Shown piece by piece: positions 26,335 through 35,934 of a stretch of DNA of 64,000 nt. The position numbers and the translations under genes are program-made. This DNA comes from Burkholderia cenocepacia (lineage in GTDB: Bacteria; Pseudomonadota; Gammaproteobacteria; Burkholderiales; Burkholderiaceae): positions 2,793,916 to 2,857,915 of the forward strand of contig NZ_CP060040.1 in NCBI RefSeq assembly GCF_014211915.1, written 5' to 3'. Numbering within the stretch: position 1 is the first letter of the stretch; each line of letters opens with the position of its first letter. The notes under the pieces were generated by a model. It worked only from the letters and a program-made list of their open reading frames with translations. It was not told the DNA's origin and made no database searches.

Positions 26335-27672
26335 TCATGCCGGGTCGCCGCGCGAACCTTCGGCGGGCGGGGTGCGCGTCTCGCGCATCACGCACAGCGT
26401 CGCGACCGTGACGAGGTCGAGCGCAATGAGGAACAGCGACACCGGCCACGACGCGTGATAGCGCGCGAGCAATGCGGTCGCGATCAGCGGCGACATCCCG
26501 CCCGCGAAGATCGACGCGACTTCGTGGCCGAGCGCGACGCCCGAATAGCGCACCTCGGTGCTGAACAGCTCGCCGACGAGCGCGGGCAGCGTGCCGATCA
26601 TCGCGCCGTGGCTCACCGCCGTGCCGACCGTCAGCGCGAGCCACACGAGCGGCGTCACGCGCGTATCGAGCAGCCAGAAGAACGGAAACGCGCATGCGAC
26701 GAGGCTCAGCGCGCCGATCAGGTACACGGGCTTGCGGCCGATCCGGTCGGACAGCCGGCCCCAGGCGAGCATCGCGCCCATCTCGACGATCATCGCGATC
26801 ATCACGCCGGTCAGCATCGTGCCGTTCGGAATCCCGAGATATTTTCCGTAGACGAGCGAGAACGCGAGGAAGATGTACGCGCCGCCGTTCTCGGCCACGC
26901 GCAACCCCATCGCGAGCAGGATTTCCTTCGGGTGGCGGCGGATGCACTCGACGATCGGCAAATGCGCGTGTGCGCCGCGCTTGCCGGCCTGCTCGAAGTC
27001 GCGGCTTTCCGGCAGATGGCGGCGGATATAGATGCCGATCGCGAAGATCGCGACGCTCGCGAGGAACGGCAGCCGCCAGCCCCACGTGCGGAACGCGTCG
27101 TCCGGCAGCGCCTGCGCGGCGAGAAACGCGGCCGACGACAGCACGAAGCCGCCGCCCACGCCGAGCTGGCTCCACGCCGCGTAATAGCCGCGCTGCTCGG
27201 GCGGCGCGTTTTCGCTGATCATCAGCACGCCGCCGCCCCATTCGCCGCCGGACGCGATGCCCTGCAGCAGGCGCAGCACGACGAGCGCGGCCGGCGCCCA
27301 CAGGCCGACCTGCGCATAGGTCGGCAGCAGGCCGATCGCGAAGGTCGACGCGCCCATGATCAGCAGCGTCCAGACGAGCGATGCCTTGCGTCCGTAGCGA
27401 TCGCCGACGTGCCCAAACACGATCCCGCCGAGCGGCCGCGCGACGAAGCCGAGCGCGAACGCCGCGAATGCGGCGAGGCTGCCGGCGAGCGGCGATGCGC
27501 CGGGCGGGAAGAACACGTGGCCGAACACCAGCGCCGCGGCCGTGCCGTACACGAAGAAGTCGTACCACTCCATCGCGTTGCCGGCGACGGAGGCGATGAC
27601 GATCCGGCGCAGTTGCCGGTCGGCGAGCGGCCGGACGGCGCTCGGGGATTGCACGGTGTCGGTCGGGTACAT
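26335..27672 (-). CDS. MHS-family MFS metabolite:H+ symporter
   Basis: 445 residues with 12 membrane segments. The opening VIASVAGNAMEWYDFFVYGT and the loop GHVGDRYGRKASLVWTLLIM are diagnostic of the metabolite:H+ symporter branch (ShiA, ProP, KgtP). Likely imports an organic acid or zwitterion. It is convergent with the dehydrogenase pair (11-bp gap), so use of the same compound is plausible. Confidence 0.9.
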   Translation of the reverse strand: MYPTDTVQSPSAVRPLADRQLRRIVIASVAGNAMEWYDFFVYGTAAALVFGHVFFPPGASPLAGSLAAFAAFALGFVARPLGGIVFGHVGDRYGRKASLVWTLLIMGASTFAIGLLPTYAQVGLWAPAALVVLRLLQGIASGGEWGGGVLMISENAPPEQRGYYAAWSQLGVGGGFVLSSAAFLAAQALPDDAFRTWGWRLPFLASVAIFAIGIYIRRHLPESRDFEQAGKRGAHAHLPIVECIRRHPKEILLAMGLRVAENGGAYIFLAFSLVYGKYLGIPNGTMLTGVMIAMIVEMGAMLAWGRLSDRIGRKPVYLIGALSLVACAFPFFWLLDTRVTPLVWLALTVGTAVSHGAMIGTLPALVGELFSTEVRYSGVALGHEVASIFAGGMSPLIATALLARYHASWPVSLFLIALDLVTVATLCVMRETRTPPAEGSRGDPA

Positions 27673-27774
27673 GGCGGAACTCTGAAGGGGGAGGCGGGCG
27701 CGTGCCGTCTTCGCGATGCATGCGGCACTGCGGGCTAGTGTTGTCGGCCCCGCCGGCCCCGGTCAAATCCGCAG

Positions 27775-27798
27775 AAAAAGGGGAGTGTCATCACTCCC
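27775..27798 (-). terminator. Rho-independent terminator of the oxidase/ABC operon
   Basis: On the minus strand the stem GGGAGTG-ATGA-CACTCCC is followed directly by CTTTTTC. It lies about 50 bp beyond the stop of the last gene of the seven-gene operon. Confidence 0.7.
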
Positions 27799-27848
27799 GC
27801 AAATGATGGTCGGGGCGCGCGTGGCCGTGCCAGCGCGCGCCGGGCCCG

Positions 27849-28895
27849 TCACCGCTCGATCTGCCGGTTCCACCGCGTATCCCACTGCGCGCGGCGCGCA
27901 TTGATCGCGGTCCAGTCGACCACCGTCACCTTGCGCACCAGGTCGTCGACGTTGCCGAGGCTCTGCTGCATCGGGGCCGGCATCTTCGCGAGGCGGTTGG
28001 TCGGAATCTGCTTGCCGGCCTCGGCCGCCTTTGTCTGCGCGGGCGCGGACAGCAGGAACTGCGCGAGCTTCTGCGCGAGTTGCGGATCGGGATTGTTCGC
28101 GACCACGCACAGGTCGACGAGCAGCAGCACCGGGCCTTCCTTCGGGTTCGCATACGCGACGGGGATGCCCTTGTCCTGAAGGTCGCCGACGCCGGTCGGC
28201 GTGAGCGGGAACAGGCCGGCCTCGCCGGTCTGCACCATCTCGGAGATCTTCGCCGAGTTCGGGATGTACTCGACGACGTTCGGCCCGACCGTGCTCGCCC
28301 ACTTGCCGAAGCCGGGCTCGACGTTCTGCTCGTTGCCGCCGAGCAGCCGGTTGATCGCGAGGAAGCCGTGCAGCCCGAACGTGCTGCTCGACGCCGACTG
28401 GAACACGACCTTGCCCTTGTATTTCGGATCGGCGAAATCCATCCACGAGGTCGGCGGCGCCCAGCCTTTCTCGGCGAACAGCTTCTTGTTGTACGCGATG
28501 CCGGTCATCCCGAGCTGCACGCCCGCGCCGACGTCGTCCTTCATCCGCGCGAACGGGTACAGCTCCTTGAGCACCGGCGAATCGTCGAGCTTCTGGCACA
28601 CGCCGAGGCTCACCGCGCGCGCCATCACGCCGTCGTCGAGGAACGCGACGTGGATCTGCGGCTTGTTGCGGTTCGCGAGCAGCTTCGCGAGCACGTCCGA
28701 CGACGTGCCGGGCACGATCACCACCTTGACGTTGTTCGCCTTCTCGAAGTCGGGCAGCACCTGGCTCGTATAGGCCTTCTCCATCGGCCCGCCGTTCATG
28801 CCGACGTAGATCGTCTTCGTTTGCGCGAACGCGGGCGCGCCGGCGCCTGCGATGCAGAGGGCGGCGGCCGCCGCGATCGTTCCGAGCAGTTTCAT
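27849..28895 (-). CDS. ABC transporter periplasmic substrate-binding protein (PotD/spermidine-putrescine type)
   Basis: 348 residues. A Sec signal peptide (first 24 residues, ending PAFAQ) precedes a type-II solute-binding fold beginning KTIYVGMNGGPMEKAYTSQV. Located at the 3' end of the operon whose ATPase and two permeases lie at 31822-34676. Its ATG overlaps the DAO-family gene's stop (ATGA). The ligand is unknown; the company of oxidase subunits suggests an amino-acid derivative or opine. Confidence 0.9.
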   Translation of the reverse strand: MKLLGTIAAAAALCIAGAGAPAFAQTKTIYVGMNGGPMEKAYTSQVLPDFEKANNVKVVIVPGTSSDVLAKLLANRNKPQIHVAFLDDGVMARAVSLGVCQKLDDSPVLKELYPFARMKDDVGAGVQLGMTGIAYNKKLFAEKGWAPPTSWMDFADPKYKGKVVFQSASSSTFGLHGFLAINRLLGGNEQNVEPGFGKWASTVGPNVVEYIPNSAKISEMVQTGEAGLFPLTPTGVGDLQDKGIPVAYANPKEGPVLLLVDLCVVANNPDPQLAQKLAQFLLSAPAQTKAAEAGKQIPTNRLAKMPAPMQQSLGNVDDLVRKVTVVDWTAINARRAQWDTRWNRQIER

Positions 28896-30043
28896 CTTTG
28901 GGTTTCCTCTTGACGGAAAGGGGCGGTCGGCACGGCTTGCGGGAAGAAGCGGCCGATCGAGAATGCATCGAGTGGCGTCGCGGTTTCGCCGGTGGTGATG
29001 AGATCGGCGAGCACGTCGCCGACGCCCGGCGCGAGCAGGAAGCCGCCGCCGGAAAAGCCGAACGCATGCAGCAGATTCGGCGTGGTGCGGCTCGCGCCGA
29101 TGATCGGGTTGTGGTCGGGTGTGCAGCCCTCGACGCCGCTCCACGTGCGGATCAGCAGTGCGTCGCGCAGCGCGGGCAACAGCGCGCACGCATCGCGCAT
29201 CACCGCGCGCGTCGTATCGACCGACGGCTGGCCGAACTCGCCGTCGCCGCGGCCCCGGCCGCCGCCGATCACGCAGTTGCCGCGCGCGACCTGCCGCGCG
29301 TACACGCCGCCGCCATACACGCCGAGGTTGTGCGCGATGAACGGCGGCAGCGGCTCGGTCACCCACATGTTCGGGTAGATCGGCTCCATCGGTACGGCCT
29401 CGCCGAAGCGTTCGGCGATCGTGTTCGCCCATGCGCCCGCCGAATTGATCAGCCACGTCGCGGTGCGCGCGCGGCCACCCGCCTGCAAGTGAAAACGCGT
29501 GCCGTCGTGATGGACCGCGTCGACGGGCGTGTGCTCGAACACGTCCGCGCCCGCCGTGCGGGCCGCGCGCGCGAACGCGGGCGACACGATGCGCGGGTTC
29601 GCATGGCCGTCGGTCTCGCACAGCGAGCCGCCGAGCGCCGCGCGGCCGAGCCACGGGTAGCGGCGGCGGAACGCGTCGCCGCGCATCACCTGCAGCGGCA
29701 AGCCGTGTTCGCCGGCGAGCACGGCGTACGCGTCGAGCGCATCGAGATCGGCGTCGCTGCGTGCGAGTCGCAAGTGGCCGGACACGACGAATTCGCCATC
29801 GATGCGGATCAGCTCGGGCAGGCGATCCCAGATGCGCCGCGCCCGCAGTGCGAGCGGTAATTGCTCGACCGGCCGGCCCTGGCAGCGCACGCCGCCGTAG
29901 TTCACGCCGCTCGCCTGCGCGCCGCAGTCGCGCCGTTCGAACAGCCCGACGCGCAGCCCGCGGCGCGTGAGCGCGAGCGCGGCCGACGCGCCGACGAGGC
30001 CGCCGCCGACGATCGCGACGTCGTAATGCCGGATCTCACTCAT
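28892..30043 (-). CDS. DAO-family FAD oxidoreductase, oxidase subunit B
   Basis: 383 residues of the D-amino-acid oxidase/glycine oxidase fold: VAIVGGGLVGASAALALTRR at 9-28, the C-terminal FAD contact GFSGGGFLLAPGVGDVLADL, and ASGVNYGGVRCQGRP. Together with the two upstream genes it reproduces the three-part OoxB/OoxA/2Fe-2S (or HcnC/HcnB/HcnA) flavoenzymes that oxidise opines, hydroxyproline or glycine. The start overlaps the preceding gene by eight bases. Confidence 0.87.
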   Translation of the reverse strand: MSEIRHYDVAIVGGGLVGASAALALTRRGLRVGLFERRDCGAQASGVNYGGVRCQGRPVEQLPLALRARRIWDRLPELIRIDGEFVVSGHLRLARSDADLDALDAYAVLAGEHGLPLQVMRGDAFRRRYPWLGRAALGGSLCETDGHANPRIVSPAFARAARTAGADVFEHTPVDAVHHDGTRFHLQAGGRARTATWLINSAGAWANTIAERFGEAVPMEPIYPNMWVTEPLPPFIAHNLGVYGGGVYARQVARGNCVIGGGRGRGDGEFGQPSVDTTRAVMRDACALLPALRDALLIRTWSGVEGCTPDHNPIIGASRTTPNLLHAFGFSGGGFLLAPGVGDVLADLITTGETATPLDAFSIGRFFPQAVPTAPFRQEETQR

Positions 30044-31478
30044 CGCGTGCCTCGTCGGGAATCGCCGCGACGTCGTCGCCCGCGAGCGCGGCCGAGATCG
30101 GGAACGGCTTCACGGGTGGTTGCGCACGCAACCGGCCGACGTCGGCGAGCGGCCGGCCGGTTTCGGCGGCCAGCACGAGAGCGGCCGCATCGCCGCACAT
30201 GCGGCCCTGGCAGCGGCCCATGCCGACGCGGGTCAGCGCCTTCAGCCGGTTCAATTCGGTCGCCGCGCCGTCGCGCACGCAGCGGCGCAGCGTGCCCGCG
30301 TCGATCTCTTCGCAGCGGCACACGATCGTGTCGTCGGGGCAGCGGGCAGCCTGTTCGGCCGGCGGCGCGAACGCGGCTTCGAGGCCCGCGCGGAATGCGC
30401 CGATGCGCGCGAGCGTGCGTTCGAGCGCCGCCGCGTCGGGTTGGCCGGACGGCGAGCGCGATGCGATGCCGGCATCGTCGAGCAGCGCGAGCGCCGCACG
30501 CCGGCCCGACGCTTCGGCCGCGTCGGCGCCCGCGATGCCCGCGCCGTCGCCGGCGACGTAGAGGCCGCGCACCGACGTGCGCCCGGCCGCGTCGCGTTCG
30601 GGCAGCCACGCGCGGTTGAGCGGGTCGAAGCCGAACCGGCAGCCGGCGAGATCGGCAAGCTGCGTTTCGGAACGCAGGCCGAAGCCGAGGCCGAGCGCAT
30701 CGCAATCGAGCACGCGCGGCGGCGCGGGCTGCGCCGAGTCGCCGGCGGCGCGCCATGCGAGCCCCGTCACATGTTGATCGCCGAGCACGCGCTCGAGCGT
30801 GACGCCCGTTTCGATCGCGACGCCATGCGCGCGCAGCCAGCCGTGGTAATAGAGCCCTTTCGCGAAGATCGACGGCATGCGCAGCAGCGCGGGCGCTGCG
30901 CCGGCCTGGCGGCGCAGCGGGCTCGTGTCGAGCACGGCCGCGACGTGCGCGCCCGCCTTCGCATACTGGTAGGCGACGAGGTAAAGCAGCGGCCCCGTGC
31001 CCGCGAACACGATGCATCGGCCGATCGCGCAGCCCTGCGCCTTCAGCGCGACCTGCGCGCCGCCGAGCGTATAGACGCCCGCGAGCGTCCAGCCGGGCAC
31101 GGGCAGCATGCGGTCGGTCGCGCCGCTCGCGACGATCAGGTGCGAGTACGGTACCGTCACTTCGCGGCCGTCCTGCAACGTGTCGACGCGGCCCGCGCCG
31201 CATGACCACGCAAGCGTGTTCGGCCGATAGTCGACGTGCGGCAGCAGCGTGGCCATCGTCCGGTGCACCGCGTCGGCCTTCGCGGCCTCGAAGCCGTACA
31301 GCGTGCGCTTGCCGCGCACGAACGCGGCGTTGGCCGGCGGCTGACGATAGATCTGTCCGCCCCAGCGCGCGTTCTCGTCGATCACGACCGGGCGCAGCCC
31401 GGCGTCGACCAGCGCCTCGGCCGCGCGCACGCCGGCCGGCCCCGCGCCGACGATCACCGGTTGCAGTGCGGCGCTCAC
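30036..31478 (-). CDS. FAD/NAD(P)-binding oxidase subunit A with BFD-like [2Fe-2S] domain
   Basis: 480 residues. The N-terminal FAD motif is PVIVGAGPAGVRAAEALVDA. A second nucleotide fold (CIVFAGTGPLLYLVAYQYAK) follows. The C-terminal bacterioferritin-associated-ferredoxin-like cluster has Cys pairs CRCEE and CQGRMC. This is the OoxA/HcnB-type subunit. It uses a GTG start at 31478 that overlaps the upstream stop (GTGA), the only frame position compatible with the FAD motif. Confidence 0.85.
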   Translation of the reverse strand: MSAALQPVIVGAGPAGVRAAEALVDAGLRPVVIDENARWGGQIYRQPPANAAFVRGKRTLYGFEAAKADAVHRTMATLLPHVDYRPNTLAWSCGAGRVDTLQDGREVTVPYSHLIVASGATDRMLPVPGWTLAGVYTLGGAQVALKAQGCAIGRCIVFAGTGPLLYLVAYQYAKAGAHVAAVLDTSPLRRQAGAAPALLRMPSIFAKGLYYHGWLRAHGVAIETGVTLERVLGDQHVTGLAWRAAGDSAQPAPPRVLDCDALGLGFGLRSETQLADLAGCRFGFDPLNRAWLPERDAAGRTSVRGLYVAGDGAGIAGADAAEASGRRAALALLDDAGIASRSPSGQPDAAALERTLARIGAFRAGLEAAFAPPAEQAARCPDDTIVCRCEEIDAGTLRRCVRDGAATELNRLKALTRVGMGRCQGRMCGDAAALVLAAETGRPLADVGRLRAQPPVKPFPISAALAGDDVAAIPDEARDE

Positions 31479-31822
31479 GATGCGTCTCCGGTCGCGGCCG
31501 GCCGGGCGGTCGTGAGAATCCGCATGCCTTCGGCGATCGGCGTCGAGCATGCGCGCATGCGTGCGCCGGCTTCGGTGCGCACCCAGCAGTCCTGGCAGGC
31601 GCCGATCAGGCAGAACCCCGCGCGCGGCTGACCGCCGAATTCGCTGACGCGCACGCGACGCTGCGCGACGAGGATCGCGGTGAGCACGGTGTCGCCGGCA
31701 AGCGCGTGCGCGGGGCGGCCGTCGAGCGTGAACGCGACGGCGGCGCGCTCGCGTTCGGCGACCCGCACGAACTGCGCGCCGTCGTCCGCGACGTCGGTGG
31801 AAAGGGAAACGGGAGTCGTCAT
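31475..31822 (-). CDS. (2Fe-2S)-binding small oxidase subunit (HcnA-like)
   Basis: 115 residues. The plant-ferredoxin-like cluster ligands lie in GFCLIGACQDCWVRTEAGAR with a later Cys in RMRACSTPI. This is the electron-transfer subunit of OoxAB/HcnABC-type dehydrogenases. It overlaps the permease stop by one base (TGATG). Confidence 0.85.
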   Translation of the reverse strand: MTTPVSLSTDVADDGAQFVRVAERERAAVAFTLDGRPAHALAGDTVLTAILVAQRRVRVSEFGGQPRAGFCLIGACQDCWVRTEAGARMRACSTPIAEGMRILTTARPAATGDAS

Positions 31823-32616
31823 CAATGTTGGCCGATCAGGATGCGGTTCAGGCCGTACACGCGATCGAGCAGCAGCATCGCGCCGGCGGTGATGAAGATG
31901 ACGAGCGCCGACACCGACGCCATCATCGGGTCGATCGATTCGGTCGCATACATGTACATGCGCACGGGCAGCGTGACCGTCTGCGGCGACGTGACGAAGA
32001 TCGACATCGTCAGCTCGTCGAAGCTGTTGATGAACGCGAGCAGCCAGCCGCCGGTGATGCCCGGCACGATCATCGGCAGCGTGATGCGGCGGAAGGTCGT
32101 CCATGGGTCCGCGCCGAGCGAGCACGCGGCCTGCTCGATGCTGCGGTCGAGGCCGGCAACGGACGCGAGCACGAGCCGCATCACGAACGGCGTGATGACG
32201 ATCATGTGCGCGAGCACGAGCCACGCGAACGAGCCGGTTGCGCCGATCAGCGCGAAGAAGCGCAGCAGCGCGATGCCGAGCACGAGGCCGGGAATCACGA
32301 GCGGCGACAGCAGCAGCCCGTTCAGGAATGCGCGGCCGGGGAACGTCGCGCGGCCGATCGCGAGGCCGGCCGGCAACGCGATCGCGAGCGACAGCGTCGC
32401 CGACGCGAACGCGAGCTTCACGCTGTTGACGAATGCGGTGACGAAGTCGGGATAGTCGAGGATCGCGCGGAACCAGCGCAGCGATACGCCATGGGTCGGC
32501 AGCGTCAGCGTTTCGTCGGGCGTGAACGCGACCAGCACGACGATCGCGAGCGGCGCGAGCACGAACAGGATCACGAGCGTGTGGAAGGCCAGCGCAAAGG
32601 GGCCGTTCTTTCTCAT
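31822..32616 (-). CDS. ABC transporter permease (PotC type)
   Basis: 264 residues with six predicted membrane segments. The EAA-type loop (EQAACSLGADPWTTFRRITLP) contacts the ATPase. It forms the channel with the preceding permease. The start codon overlaps the upstream stop by four bases. Confidence 0.92.
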   Translation of the reverse strand: MRKNGPFALAFHTLVILFVLAPLAIVVLVAFTPDETLTLPTHGVSLRWFRAILDYPDFVTAFVNSVKLAFASATLSLAIALPAGLAIGRATFPGRAFLNGLLLSPLVIPGLVLGIALLRFFALIGATGSFAWLVLAHMIVITPFVMRLVLASVAGLDRSIEQAACSLGADPWTTFRRITLPMIVPGITGGWLLAFINSFDELTMSIFVTSPQTVTLPVRMYMYATESIDPMMASVSALVIFITAGAMLLLDRVYGLNRILIGQH

Positions 32617-33593
32617 CGCGATGCGCCTCCGAGGCTGCGCGCGTAGCGGCGTTCGAGCACGCGGTAGTAAGTGAGCATCACGACGAGGTTCGCGGCGAGC
32701 AGCAGCACGGCGATCGTCGCGCCGAGCGGCCAGTTCAGCGAGCCGAGGAATTCGTCGTAGACGGCCGTGGCCGCGACCTTCAATCGCCGTCCGCCGAGCA
32801 GGCCCGGAATCGCGAACGCGCTCGCCGACAGCCCGAACACCATCAGGCTGCCCGACAGCACGCCCGGCATCAGTTGCGGCACGACGATGCGGCGCAGCGT
32901 CGTGAACGGCGATGCGCCGAGCGACAGCGCCGCGTGTTCCGTCTGCGGATCGAGCCGCTGCAGCGCGGTCCACACCGGAATCACCATGAACGGCAGCATC
33001 ACGTGCACCAGCGCGATCACGATCGCGAACGTCGTGTATTCGAGCTTGTACGGCCCGAGGCCGACGAGCGCGAGCGCCTGGTTCACGAGGCCGCTGGTGT
33101 TCAGCAGCATGCTCCAGCCGAACGCGCGCACGACCACCGACACGAGCAGCGGCGCGAGGATCGCGAGCAGGAACAACGAACGCCACGGGTCGCGCATCTT
33201 CGACAGCACGTACGCTTCCGGCGTGCCGATCGCGACGCAGATCGCGGTCGTCAGCGCGGCGATGCCGAACGTGCGCGCGAAGATCGTGTGGAAGTACGAC
33301 GAGCCGAGCACTTCCGCGTAGTTGCCGAACTGGAACGCGGCGATCGGGCCGGTGGCCGGGTCGAAGCGGTAGAACGTCAGCACGAACGTCATCGCGAGCG
33401 GCACGAGCACGAGCGCGGCGAACAGCGCGAAGGCCGGCGCGCACATCAGCCACAGCGGCGCGTACGCGCGCCAACGCGCGCGCGGCGCGTTGCCGCCGAC
33501 GGCGCGCGGCGACATTGCGTCGGCGGCGGCCGGGGCGGCCGCGAGCCCGGCTGGCGCGCCGTCGGTCGAGAGCGGGCGGGAAGGCTGTCCCAT
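32613..33593 (-). CDS. ABC transporter permease (PotB type)
   Basis: 326 residues: a ~45-residue polar N-terminus, then six membrane segments with the EAA loop HAALSLGASPFTTLRRIVVP. The stop of the ATPase gene is immediately adjacent to its ATG. Confidence 0.92.
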   Translation of the reverse strand: MGQPSRPLSTDGAPAGLAAAPAAADAMSPRAVGGNAPRARWRAYAPLWLMCAPAFALFAALVLVPLAMTFVLTFYRFDPATGPIAAFQFGNYAEVLGSSYFHTIFARTFGIAALTTAICVAIGTPEAYVLSKMRDPWRSLFLLAILAPLLVSVVVRAFGWSMLLNTSGLVNQALALVGLGPYKLEYTTFAIVIALVHVMLPFMVIPVWTALQRLDPQTEHAALSLGASPFTTLRRIVVPQLMPGVLSGSLMVFGLSASAFAIPGLLGGRRLKVAATAVYDEFLGSLNWPLGATIAVLLLAANLVVMLTYYRVLERRYARSLGGASR

Positions 33594-34676
33594 TCAGGCC
33601 TCCCGGCGCATCACGCGCACGGCGTCGCTGTGCCAGTCGATGCCGACCGGCGCACCTTCCGCGAGCGGCTCCGTGCCTTCGTTCTGGCAGCACACGAGCA
33701 CTTCGCCGAGCGCGCTGTCGACGCGGTACAGCCACTGGCTACCGAGGAAGAAGCGGCTCGTGACGGTCGCGGCGAAACGGCCGGCGTCGGGCGCGCACAG
33801 CCGGAGCTTCTCGGGGCGGATGCAGACCGACACCGCATCGCCCACGTGCATGTCGCGTTCGCGTGGCGGCAGGTGCGCCGTGCGGCCGGTCTCGGCGAGA
33901 TCGTGCCCGAGATCGATGCGGATCGCGTCGCCGTCGTGCGCGACGATCGTGCCGGGCAGCAGGTTCGCCTTGCCGATGAACTGCGACACGAAATGATTCT
34001 CCGGGCGTTCGTACGCGCGGTACGGCGTATCGGTCTGCGTGATGCGGCCGGCTTCCATCACGACCACGCGGTCGCTGATCGACAGCGCTTCCGACTGATC
34101 GTGCGTGACCATGATCGTCGTCGTGCCGATCTTGCGCTGGATTGCGCGCAACTCGAACTGCATGTCCTCGCGCAGCTTCGCGTCGAGGTTCGACATCGGC
34201 TCGTCGAGCAGCAGCACAGGCGGCTCGATCACCACCGCGCGCGCGATCGCCACGCGCTGCCGTTGGCCGCCCGACAGCTCGCGCGGAAAGCGGTGCGCGA
34301 GCGCATCGAGCCGCACGAGCGCCAGCGCCGCGCGGATGCGCTCCGCGCGCTCGGCCTTGTCGACGCCGCGCATGTCGAGGCCGAAGCCGACGTTCTCCGC
34401 GACGCTCATGTGCGGAAACAGCGCATAGCTCTGGAACACGATGCCGAGCCCGCGGCGGTTCGGCTTCAGGTGCGTGATGTCCTGCCCGTCGAGCGCGATG
34501 CGGCCGCGCGTGACGTCGACGAAGCCGGCGATCATCTGCAGCGTGGTCGTCTTGCCGCAGCCGGACGGCCCGAGCAGCGACACGAATTCGCCTTGTTCGA
34601 CCGACAGGTTGACGTCCGCGACGGCGGTGAGCTCGCCGAAGGTTTTCGTCAGATCCGTAAGCGTGAGAAACGACAT
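33594..34676 (-). CDS. ABC transporter ATP-binding protein (PotA type)
   Basis: 360 residues. Walker A is LLGPSGCGKTTTL, the signature is LSGGQRQRVAIAR, Walker B is VLLLDEPMSNLD and the switch His lies in VTHDQSEAL. A C-terminal TOBE domain follows. First gene of the seven-gene operon running to 27849; promoter and operator lie in 34677-34970. Confidence 0.93.
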   Translation of the reverse strand: MSFLTLTDLTKTFGELTAVADVNLSVEQGEFVSLLGPSGCGKTTTLQMIAGFVDVTRGRIALDGQDITHLKPNRRGLGIVFQSYALFPHMSVAENVGFGLDMRGVDKAERAERIRAALALVRLDALAHRFPRELSGGQRQRVAIARAVVIEPPVLLLDEPMSNLDAKLREDMQFELRAIQRKIGTTTIMVTHDQSEALSISDRVVVMEAGRITQTDTPYRAYERPENHFVSQFIGKANLLPGTIVAHDGDAIRIDLGHDLAETGRTAHLPPRERDMHVGDAVSVCIRPEKLRLCAPDAGRFAATVTSRFFLGSQWLYRVDSALGEVLVCCQNEGTEPLAEGAPVGIDWHSDAVRVMRREA

Positions 34677-34792
34677 GGGGAGCTCCGGGTTCGCGCACCG
34701 CCTGGCCGGTGCGCCGATGACGCGGACTCTAGCCAGCCATATTTCGGCGCGTCAATTTGGAATTCTGCTGAACGGGATGAATTTCTGAAAAA

Positions 34793-34807
34793 TTCCATTG
34801 AATGGAA
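34793..34807. promoter_or_regulatory. IclR-type operator candidate
   Basis: The inverted repeat TTCCATT-G-AATGGAA lies between the divergent ABC/oxidase operon and the iclR-like gene. IclR proteins commonly bind TTCC/GGAA palindromes of this size. The surrounding 60 bp are the most AT-rich of the area. Confidence 0.5.
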
Positions 34808-34970
34808 CGAACAGGAAAATCGCGTGCGAATCGTTCCGCTGGATGAGGGGCGGCCAACCCGCGAAATGAGCGCGTCAATCCCGTGCACACCCGGATGCCT
34901 GCGGATTTTCGGCCGGACGACAATGGCGGCTACCGTATTCCGTTCAGTGAAATCGTCGAGGAGAGCCGGC

Positions 34971-35873
34971 ATGCAGGAACCCCATTTGCCCGGAACGTCG
35001 TCGGCTGAGCGCATGCCGCACCCGGACGAGGACGCTGTCCCGGCTGATTCGGCCGATGCGGCCGGCGCGCCCGGCACCGGCATGCTGCAGCGTGCGTTCG
35101 CGATCCTGCGCGCGCTGGCCGGCATGCAGCAGGACGGCGTGCGCGTCACGCATCTCGCGAAGGCCGTCGGCCTCACGCAGGGCACCGCGCACCGGATCCT
35201 GCAATCGCTGATCGCCGAAGGGATGGTCGAACAGGACGAGCAGTCGAAGCTGTACCGGCTGAGCGTCGACTTCTTCGCGCTCGCCGCGCTGGCCGGCAAC
35301 CCGAGCAGCATGCGCACGCTGTGCCGACCCGCGCTGCTGCGGCTGTGCGCGAGCCTCGGCGAAACCATCTTCCTGCTCGTGAAGAGCGGCTTCGACGCGG
35401 TGTGTCTCGACCTGTGCGAAGGGCCGTTCCCGATCCGCTCGTTTACCGGCGACATCGGCGGCCGCATCGCGCTCGGCGTCGGGCAGGGCAGCCTCGCGAT
35501 CCTCGCGTTCCTGCCCGAGGCCGAACGCGAGGAGGTGATCCGCTTCAACGTGCCGCGCATCCGCGGCTACGGCGTGCTCGACGAGGTGTATTTGCGCACC
35601 GAGATCGAACGCGTGCGACAACTCGGCTACGCGGGCCGCAACAGCGGCGTGCTCGACGGGATGGCCGGCGTCGCGGTGCCGATCCTCGATCGCACCGGTT
35701 ATCCGGTCGGCGCGCTGAGCGTCGGCACGCTCGCGTCGCGGCTCGGCGACGACCGGATGCCGATGGTAGTCGAACTGCTGCGGCGCCAGGCCGACGCGAT
35801 CGGCCCGCGCACGAATCCGTTCGACGCCGCGTTGCGGCGGCCGATGCACGGGTTATCGGGGAAAACCATCTAG
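34971..35873 (+). CDS. IclR-family transcriptional regulator
   Basis: 300 residues. After a ~36-residue disordered N-terminus comes the winged HTH (VTHLAKAVGLTQGTAHRILQ). The IclR effector domain follows, with AGVAVPILDRTGYPVGALSV. ATG 34971 has GAGGAGA upstream; the longer open frame before it is non-coding. It probably controls the divergent transporter/oxidase operon. Confidence 0.88.
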   Translation: MQEPHLPGTSSAERMPHPDEDAVPADSADAAGAPGTGMLQRAFAILRALAGMQQDGVRVTHLAKAVGLTQGTAHRILQSLIAEGMVEQDEQSKLYRLSVDFFALAALAGNPSSMRTLCRPALLRLCASLGETIFLLVKSGFDAVCLDLCEGPFPIRSFTGDIGGRIALGVGQGSLAILAFLPEAEREEVIRFNVPRIRGYGVLDEVYLRTEIERVRQLGYAGRNSGVLDGMAGVAVPILDRTGYPVGALSVGTLASRLGDDRMPMVVELLRRQADAIGPRTNPFDAALRRPMHGLSGKTI

Positions 35874-35934
35874 CGCGCGTCACGCGTTGCCGTTTCATCG
35901 GCTTGCTTGCGCAAGTCATTTACGTTCGATCGAG

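Noticed and set aside
32874..35873. A 999-codon open frame on the plus strand across the ABC permease and ATPase genes
   Set aside because: Only its last 300 codons (IclR) show family motifs; the rest is antisense to clear transporter genes and Arg/Ala/His-rich as expected for a GC-rich shadow frame.
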